Origin: Desulfospira joergensenii DSM 10085
Lineage (GTDB): Bacteria > Desulfobacterota > Desulfobacteria > Desulfobacterales > Desulfobacteraceae
Reading direction: 5' to 3'
Length of the DNA stretch: 64,000 bases
Assembly (NCBI RefSeq): GCF_000420085.1
Contig: NZ_ATUG01000001.1
Location: 1,573,223-1,637,222, forward strand
In this document: positions 59,441 to 64,000 of the stretch, in pieces
Layout of the letters: every line of letters starts with the position of its first letter
How positions within the stretch are numbered: the first letter of the stretch is position 1
Program-made: the position numbers and the translations under genes
The notes under the pieces: model-generated
The model's database searches: none
Seen by the model: only the letters and a program-made list of their open reading frames with translations
What the model was told of the DNA's origin: nothing

Positions 59441-61410
59441 TATTTAAACCCCCTGCCTATACGCTCATTTTTACCTTTAAACTTCTCCGGAATGGGAGTC
59501 GGATTCAATAGTTCCTGCATCTCAAACCGGTCTGCGGTTGGGTTGGCTCTTTGTATCTCTTCAATTTCGGCCACCCGTTTTTCCGTGTCCGGATGATGAA
59601 TGGTGTTGTCCACCCCGTACCCGCGGGATCCCGGAGGCATTTCCATCTTCATGACATCCAGGTCCTCATAGGAAATTTCAGGTAGATCGGCATGGTCGTC
59701 CTTCCAGGTGGTCAGGGTCCTCTTGAGCCAGTCGCGGTCGTTCCGCTCGGGAAAATCCTCCCGGGCATGGGCCCCCCGGCTCTCGGTCCGGAGCATGGCA
59801 CCATAGGCCACACACTGGGCCAGTTTGATCATCTTGGGCACCCTGAGGGCTTCCACCAGTTCCGGATTGGATGAAGAAATCCGGTTGCGCAGGGCAATGC
59901 TCCTGGCCCTCTGGTTCAGGACCTTGAGTTCCTCAACGGCCTGCTCCAGGTCTTCGCCATTCCTGAAGATCCCTACCTTATCCATCATGATCTTCTGCAT
60001 CTCGGCCTTGAGTTCAAAGGGATTTTCTCCGAAATCCCGGAGCAGAAGGTCTGTGATCTTCTTTTCTTCCTTTTTCATGAAATGCTCAATGGTGGAGGTG
60101 GACACGTTCAGGGAGTTGGCCCCGCAGTAATCCGCCACAAACTCACCCACGATCATGCCGGCCACCACGGTTTCGGCAACGGAATTGCCGCCCAGGCGGT
60201 TGAACCCGTGCATATCCCAGCAGGCTGCCTCGCCGGCGGAAAACAGGCCTTTCAGGGTCGGGCTTTCCCCCGTGGCCTTGGTTCTGACCCCGCCCATGGA
60301 GTAGTGCTGGGTGGGCCGGACCGGGATATACTCCTTGACCGGGTCAATGCCAAGAAAGTACTCACAGATCTCCTTGACTTCCCTCAGGTTCTTTTCAATA
60401 TGCTCCCGTCCCAGCAGGGTGATATCCAGCCAGAGGTGATCTCCGTACCGGGAAGGCACGCCCTTGCCCTTTCTCATGTGTTCGGTCATGCGCCGGGACA
60501 CCACGTCCCTGGAGGCCAGTTCTTTCTTGCCCGGTTCATAATCGGGCATGAACCGGTACCCGTCCTTGTCCAGAAGAAGCCCGCCGTCTCCCCGGCAGCC
60601 TTCCGTGGTCAGGATCCCCACGGGCACGATGGCAGTGGGGTGAAACTGAACCGCCTCCATATTGCCCAGGGTGGCCTTCCCGGTCTCCATGGCAATGGCC
60701 GCACCCATGCCCTCGCAGATGACCGCGTTGGTGGAAACCGAATAAAGTCTTCCGTAACCGCCGGTGGCAATGGTGGTGGCCTTGGCCACATAGGCGATGA
60801 GTTCTCCTGTGATCAGGTCCCGGACAATGGCGCCGTAGCAGGTATCATCCTCGTGGATCAGGGCAATGGCCTCTTTTCTCTCGTGGACCGGAATACCCAT
60901 CTGGATGGCCTTGTTGTCCATGGCATAGAGCATGGTATGGCCGGTGCCGTCCGAGGTGTAGCAGGTCCGCCATTTCTTGGTGCCCCCGAAATCCCGGGCC
61001 GTGATCAGGCCCTGGGCCTCATGTTTTTCCGAAATGGTGACCTTTTCACCGTTGATGATGACCTCCCGGTCTCCGCCCCTGACCCTGGACCAGGGCACGC
61101 CCCAGGCAGAGAGCTGACGGATGGCCTTGGGGGATGTATTGACAAACATCCGGGCCACATCCTGGTCGCATCCCCAGTCGCTTCCCTTTACCGTGTCCCC
61201 AAAGTGGACATCTTCGTCGTCTCCGTCCCCTTTGATACAGGCGCCGAGACTTGCCTGCATGCCCCCCTGGGCCGCGGCCGAATGGGACCTCTTGGCCGGG
61301 ATCAGCGAAAGGACGATGGTATCATACCCCCTCTGCATGGAAGCAATGGCCACCCTCAGTCCTGCCAGGCCGCCACCGATAACAAGTGAATCCGTATATA
61401 TGACTTTCAT
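59440..61410 (-). CDS. frdA: Fumarate reductase/succinate dehydrogenase flavoprotein subunit
   Basis: 656 aa. FAD-binding [22 protein letters not shown]; covalent-flavin His in [16 protein letters not shown]; substrate-site [13 protein letters not shown] and the [50 protein letters not shown] region; C-terminal helical part with [20 protein letters not shown]. Oxidises succinate or reduces fumarate; length and the cytochrome type (frdC) resemble Wolinella-type enzymes. Middle of frdC-frdA-frdB. Confidence 0.96.
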   Translation of the reverse strand: MKVIYTDSLVIGGGLAGLRVAIASMQRGYDTIVLSLIPAKRSHSAAAQGGMQASLGACIKGDGDDEDVHFGDTVKGSDWGCDQDVARMFVNTSPKAIRQLSAWGVPWSRVRGGDREVIINGEKVTISEKHEAQGLITARDFGGTKKWRTCYTSDGTGHTMLYAMDNKAIQMGIPVHERKEAIALIHEDDTCYGAIVRDLITGELIAYVAKATTIATGGYGRLYSVSTNAVICEGMGAAIAMETGKATLGNMEAVQFHPTAIVPVGILTTEGCRGDGGLLLDKDGYRFMPDYEPGKKELASRDVVSRRMTEHMRKGKGVPSRYGDHLWLDITLLGREHIEKNLREVKEICEYFLGIDPVKEYIPVRPTQHYSMGGVRTKATGESPTLKGLFSAGEAACWDMHGFNRLGGNSVAETVVAGMIVGEFVADYCGANSLNVSTSTIEHFMKKEEKKITDLLLRDFGENPFELKAEMQKIMMDKVGIFRNGEDLEQAVEELKVLNQRARSIALRNRISSSNPELVEALRVPKMIKLAQCVAYGAMLRTESRGAHAREDFPERNDRDWLKRTLTTWKDDHADLPEISYEDLDVMKMEMPPGSRGYGVDNTIHHPDTEKRVAEIEEIQRANPTADRFEMQELLNPTPIPEKFKGKNERIGRGFK

Positions 61411-61424
61411 TGAATTTTCCCTTC

Positions 61425-62471
61425 TTAATGTACTGTTTCTTCGGCAGCATGACCGGTGTCATGGGCTTCGGGTTCAGAATGGTCCGCTTCCCCGTGGGCA
61501 TCCTCTGATTCATGGACTTCGGGAGCCATATGGGATTCTTCGGTTTCGAGGACCTCCACCGGAATAACCTCTTCTTCATGGACCTCTTCCACCGGGAGGG
61601 CTTCATGGGTTTCAGTCCCATGCTCTTCCTGGACCGCGTCCTCTTCAACAGCGGGTTCCTCATCTGCGGCAGGTTCTTCATGCAGGGCAGACTCCCCGGT
61701 CAGGGAAGCAGCCTGGTAAGGTTCCCCGACCCTGTCCCTGTGCCCGATGCCGATGACGATAAAAATCAGCAGGGCCAGTACACCAATGGATAAAAAGAAA
61801 ATGGCCAGCCGGTTCTTCAGCTGTTTGAGTTTTTTACGGTTTTCCCGTGCACTCTTGAAATTTTTTCCCTGGAACCATCCCCATTTCATGCAGAGCCGGT
61901 ACAGCCCGATGGTGCCGTGGAGCTCCACGCAGACCAGGAGGATGAGATAGAGAAACCAGAAGTTGGACGAGACCACCCGGTCTGCGGACAGATAAGGGTC
62001 AATGGAGCCGGGGTGGGTGAGCATGGTATAAAGATGGACAGAGCCTGCAAAGAACATGATAAATCCGGTCACCACCTGGATATACCAGAGATTGGTATCC
62101 TGGTGCTTCATCATGCCCATCTGGTCCCGGATGATCCTGTGCTGCTGCCAGGAAATGGGAAATTTTCTCATGCCCAGGAGGGCATGGAGAATAAACAGGG
62201 TAAACACGCCGGAAACGGCAAAGAAGACGGCAATGGGATACCCGTGTCCCGTGTCCGACAAAAAGGACAGCTCCATGGTCTTTGCCACGAAATTAAAAGA
62301 GCCTTTTCCCAGGATAATGCTGGCCACCAGGAGCATGTGCACCCACATGAACAGCCCCAGAATCAGACCTGTACCGCTCTGGGTCAGGTCCAGCCACGCA
62401 GGAATCCTGGAGCTCTTTTTCTGGTTTGATTCAATGATATAACTTTCCAATTTAGTAATCTCCTTAAACAT
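61425..62471 (-). CDS. frdC: Fumarate reductase/succinate dehydrogenase cytochrome b subunit with acidic His-rich tail
   Basis: 348 aa. Five TM helices between about 32 and 242. Four His at 45, 96, 146 and 185 (WVHML, LHALL, VHLYT, ELHGT) sit at the positions expected for the two haem b groups in the single-subunit di-haem (Wolinella FrdC) type. After the last helix (to about 242) comes a tail of about 100 residues that is very rich in Glu/Asp/Ala and contains eleven His. Family proteins normally end near residue 250, so the tail is an extension. Start is 1 nt after the sucD stop. Confidence 0.93.
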   Translation of the reverse strand: MFKEITKLESYIIESNQKKSSRIPAWLDLTQSGTGLILGLFMWVHMLLVASIILGKGSFNFVAKTMELSFLSDTGHGYPIAVFFAVSGVFTLFILHALLGMRKFPISWQQHRIIRDQMGMMKHQDTNLWYIQVVTGFIMFFAGSVHLYTMLTHPGSIDPYLSADRVVSSNFWFLYLILLVCVELHGTIGLYRLCMKWGWFQGKNFKSARENRKKLKQLKNRLAIFFLSIGVLALLIFIVIGIGHRDRVGEPYQAASLTGESALHEEPAADEEPAVEEDAVQEEHGTETHEALPVEEVHEEEVIPVEVLETEESHMAPEVHESEDAHGEADHSEPEAHDTGHAAEETVH

Positions 62472-63338
62472 TTAAAAGACATCCCTGCAAATCCGGCCGA
62501 TTTCCCCCAGGTTTTCACAGACATGGATTCCATTGTCCCTGAAAGCTGCGAGCTTTGCTTCGCCTGTACCGCTGGAACCTGAAATGATTGCGCCGGCATG
62601 CCCCATTCTTCTGCCGGGCGGTGCTGTCAGTCCCGCGATAAAGCCGACCACCGGTTTGGTGATGTTTGCTTTGATATATGCTGCTGCTTCTTCTTCGGCA
62701 CTGCCCCCGATCTCCCCGACCATGACAATGGCTTGTGTCTCGTCATCGGCCTGGAAAGCGGACAGCACATCTATAAAATTGGTTCCGTTCACAGGGTCGC
62801 CTCCGATACCGATGCAGGTGGACTGGCCCATGCCAAGCTTGGTGAGCTGGTCCACCACCTCATAGGTAAGGGTTCCTGATCTGGATACCACTCCTATATT
62901 TCCTTTTTTATGAATATTTCCCGGCATGATCCCGATCTTGGTCTCTTCCGGGGTAATGATTCCCGGGCAGTTGGGCCCGATGAGCCGGCATTCTCTGGAT
63001 TCAAGAAAATTTTTCACCCGGACCATGTCCAGGATGGGAATCCCCTCTGTAATGGCCACGATCAGCTTTACGCCGGCATCGGCCGCCTCCATGACGGCAT
63101 CGGCCCCAAAGGGCGGGGGAACAAAGATCAGGGAGGCATCGGCCCCGGTTTCCGAGACTGCCTCGGCCACGGTGTTGAATACCGGGACATCATCCATTTT
63201 CTGTCCCCCCTTGCCCGGGGTCACCCCGGCCACCACGGAGGTGCCGTATTCAATACAATTCCTGGCATGGAAACTGCCCTCGTTGCCGGTAATTCCCTGG
63301 ACCAGGACCTTGGTGTTCTTATCTACAAATATACTCAA
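62472..63338 (-). CDS. sucD: Succinyl-CoA synthetase alpha subunit
   Basis: 288 aa; start is TTG 63338 with AGGAGA eight bases upstream; [32 protein letters not shown] aligns with the family start. [55 protein letters not shown] and the phosphohistidine motif GHAGAIISG (His in MGHAGA). Makes ATP or GTP from succinyl-CoA. Follows sucC by 36 nt. Confidence 0.96.
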   Translation of the reverse strand: MSIFVDKNTKVLVQGITGNEGSFHARNCIEYGTSVVAGVTPGKGGQKMDDVPVFNTVAEAVSETGADASLIFVPPPFGADAVMEAADAGVKLIVAITEGIPILDMVRVKNFLESRECRLIGPNCPGIITPEETKIGIMPGNIHKKGNIGVVSRSGTLTYEVVDQLTKLGMGQSTCIGIGGDPVNGTNFIDVLSAFQADDETQAIVMVGEIGGSAEEEAAAYIKANITKPVVGFIAGLTAPPGRRMGHAGAIISGSSGTGEAKLAAFRDNGIHVCENLGEIGRICRDVF

Positions 63339-63374
63339 AACAATAGTCTCCTATAATGACTGGAATTCCCGGTT

Positions 63375-64000
63375 TTATTTGACGGCTTCGGCAATTTTCT
63401 GGGCGGCATCGGAAAGATCGACTGCACTGGTCAGGTTGAGCCCGGCATCGGCCAGGATCTTTTTGCCCGTATCCACATTGGTCCCTTCCATGCGGACCAC
63501 CACAGGGATGTTGATCCCGGTTTTCTTGGCCGCATCCACCACGCCCTGGGCAAAGATGTCGCACCGCAGGATCCCGCCGAAGATGTTGATCAGGACCGCC
63601 TTTACCTTTTCATCGGCCAGGATGATCCGAAAGGCGTTTTCCACCTGCTCTGAACTGGCCCCGCCGCCCACGTCCATGAAGTTGGCCGGGGTGGCCCCGG
63701 CGTTTTTGATGATGTCCATGGTGGCCATGGCCAGGCCCGCCCCGTTGACGATATTGCCCACATTCCCGTCCAGGTTGATATAGTTGAGATTGTATTTCGA
63801 GGCTTCCACCTCCAGGGGGTTTTCCTCGTCAAGATCCCGCAGCTCCAGGAGATCCTTGTGCCGAAAAAGGGCATTGGAATCAAAATCGACCTTGGCGTCC
63901 AGGGCCAGGACATCATCGTCGGCCGTGAGGATAAGGGGATTGATCTCCACCAGGGAGCAGTCATTGGCCACAAAGAATTTATATAGATTGGATAGAAGAC
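63375..64000 (-). CDS. sucC: Succinyl-CoA synthetase beta subunit (5' end outside window)
   Basis: The C-terminal 207 residues are visible; the frame is open to the window edge (the GTG at 63971 is internal). Family signs: [83 protein letters not shown], and [23 protein letters not shown], which lines the CoA/phosphate site. The ATP-grasp half lies beyond 64000. Heads the sucC-sucD-frdC-frdA-frdB-fumA unit. Confidence 0.95.
   Translation of the reverse strand, partial: LLSNLYKFFVANDCSLVEINPLILTADDDVLALDAKVDFDSNALFRHKDLLELRDLDEENPLEVEASKYNLNYINLDGNVGNIVNGAGLAMATMDIIKNAGATPANFMDVGGGASSEQVENAFRIILADEKVKAVLINIFGGILRCDIFAQGVVDAAKKTGINIPVVVRMEGTNVDTGKKILADAGLNLTSAVDLSDAAQKIAEAVK

Noticed and set aside
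60082..61389. 435-aa antisense ORF opposite frdA
   Set aside because: Shadow of frdA; low-complexity Gly/Pro/His translation.
1..64000. CRISPR array, rRNA operon or complete insertion sequence
   Set aside because: No regularly spaced repeats, no rRNA sequence and no intact transposase gene were seen.

Overview
The window looks like a chromosomal segment of a Desulfobacterales-type sulfate reducer (anaerobic, Gram-negative Desulfobacterota). This rests on gene content: an MttB-family methyltransferase under sigma-54 control, a CooC-type maturation ATPase, an AmmeMemoRadiSam radical SAM enzyme, a class I fumarase beside a di-haem-type fumarate reductase/succinate dehydrogenase and succinyl-CoA synthetase, and an outer-membrane polysaccharide export system. 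Genus cannot be fixed from the sequence alone.

Layout. 1-6059 (+) is the end of an exopolysaccharide locus: outer-membrane beta-barrel, Wza-like export protein, Wzz/BY-kinase fusion and Wzy/ligase-TPR protein. 6407-8302 (-) is a three-gene membrane/periplasm cassette (HExxH protein, HAMP protein, SurA-N-like protein). 8381-14049 (-) is a tight run: SixA-like phosphatase, methyltransferase, aminotransferase, ADP-forming acyl-CoA synthetase and a HAD protein. 14333-19828 (+) holds a canonical sigma-54 promoter, a non-pyrrolysine MttB homologue, a PAS-AAA-Fis activator and a soluble Cache protein. Then come ApbE, an FRG-domain protein, a TIGR01212 radical SAM protein (-), MnmG, a DnaJ-type co-chaperone, Hpt, a DUF3426 protein and tRNA-Met(CAT). 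Next to the tRNA is an internally deleted P4-type integrase remnant and an AT-rich islet (28.4-30.2 kb).

30318-37500 holds argC (-), a FecBCD-type ABC importer behind a leader with an intrinsic terminator, a TrmO-like protein, a lipoprotein (-) and queD-queE-queC (preQ0 synthesis). 37484-45197 (-) holds serB and, upstream of it, a run cooC - methyltransferase - amrS - ubiA - ubiX - tRNA nucleotidyltransferase - DUF89. 45442-53041 holds a tiny YqaE gene, DUF4197, AsmA, Tex, an orphan protein and an amidohydrolase. 53.0-55.4 kb is a second AT-rich, gene-poor block with a YefM/YoeB-type toxin-antitoxin pair. 55403-64000 (-) holds MntP, a coiled-coil protein, fumarase, frdB-frdA-frdC, sucD and the 3' part of sucC, a TCA-cycle block converting succinyl-CoA, succinate, fumarate and malate.

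The most striking non-coding signal is a family of 122-bp imperfect palindromes: three intact copies of exactly equal length, and a fourth split by a 210-bp MITE-like insertion with inverted termini and a 6-bp target duplication. Each copy starts 1-5 nt after a stop codon, and the stems differ between copies by paired changes that keep base pairing.
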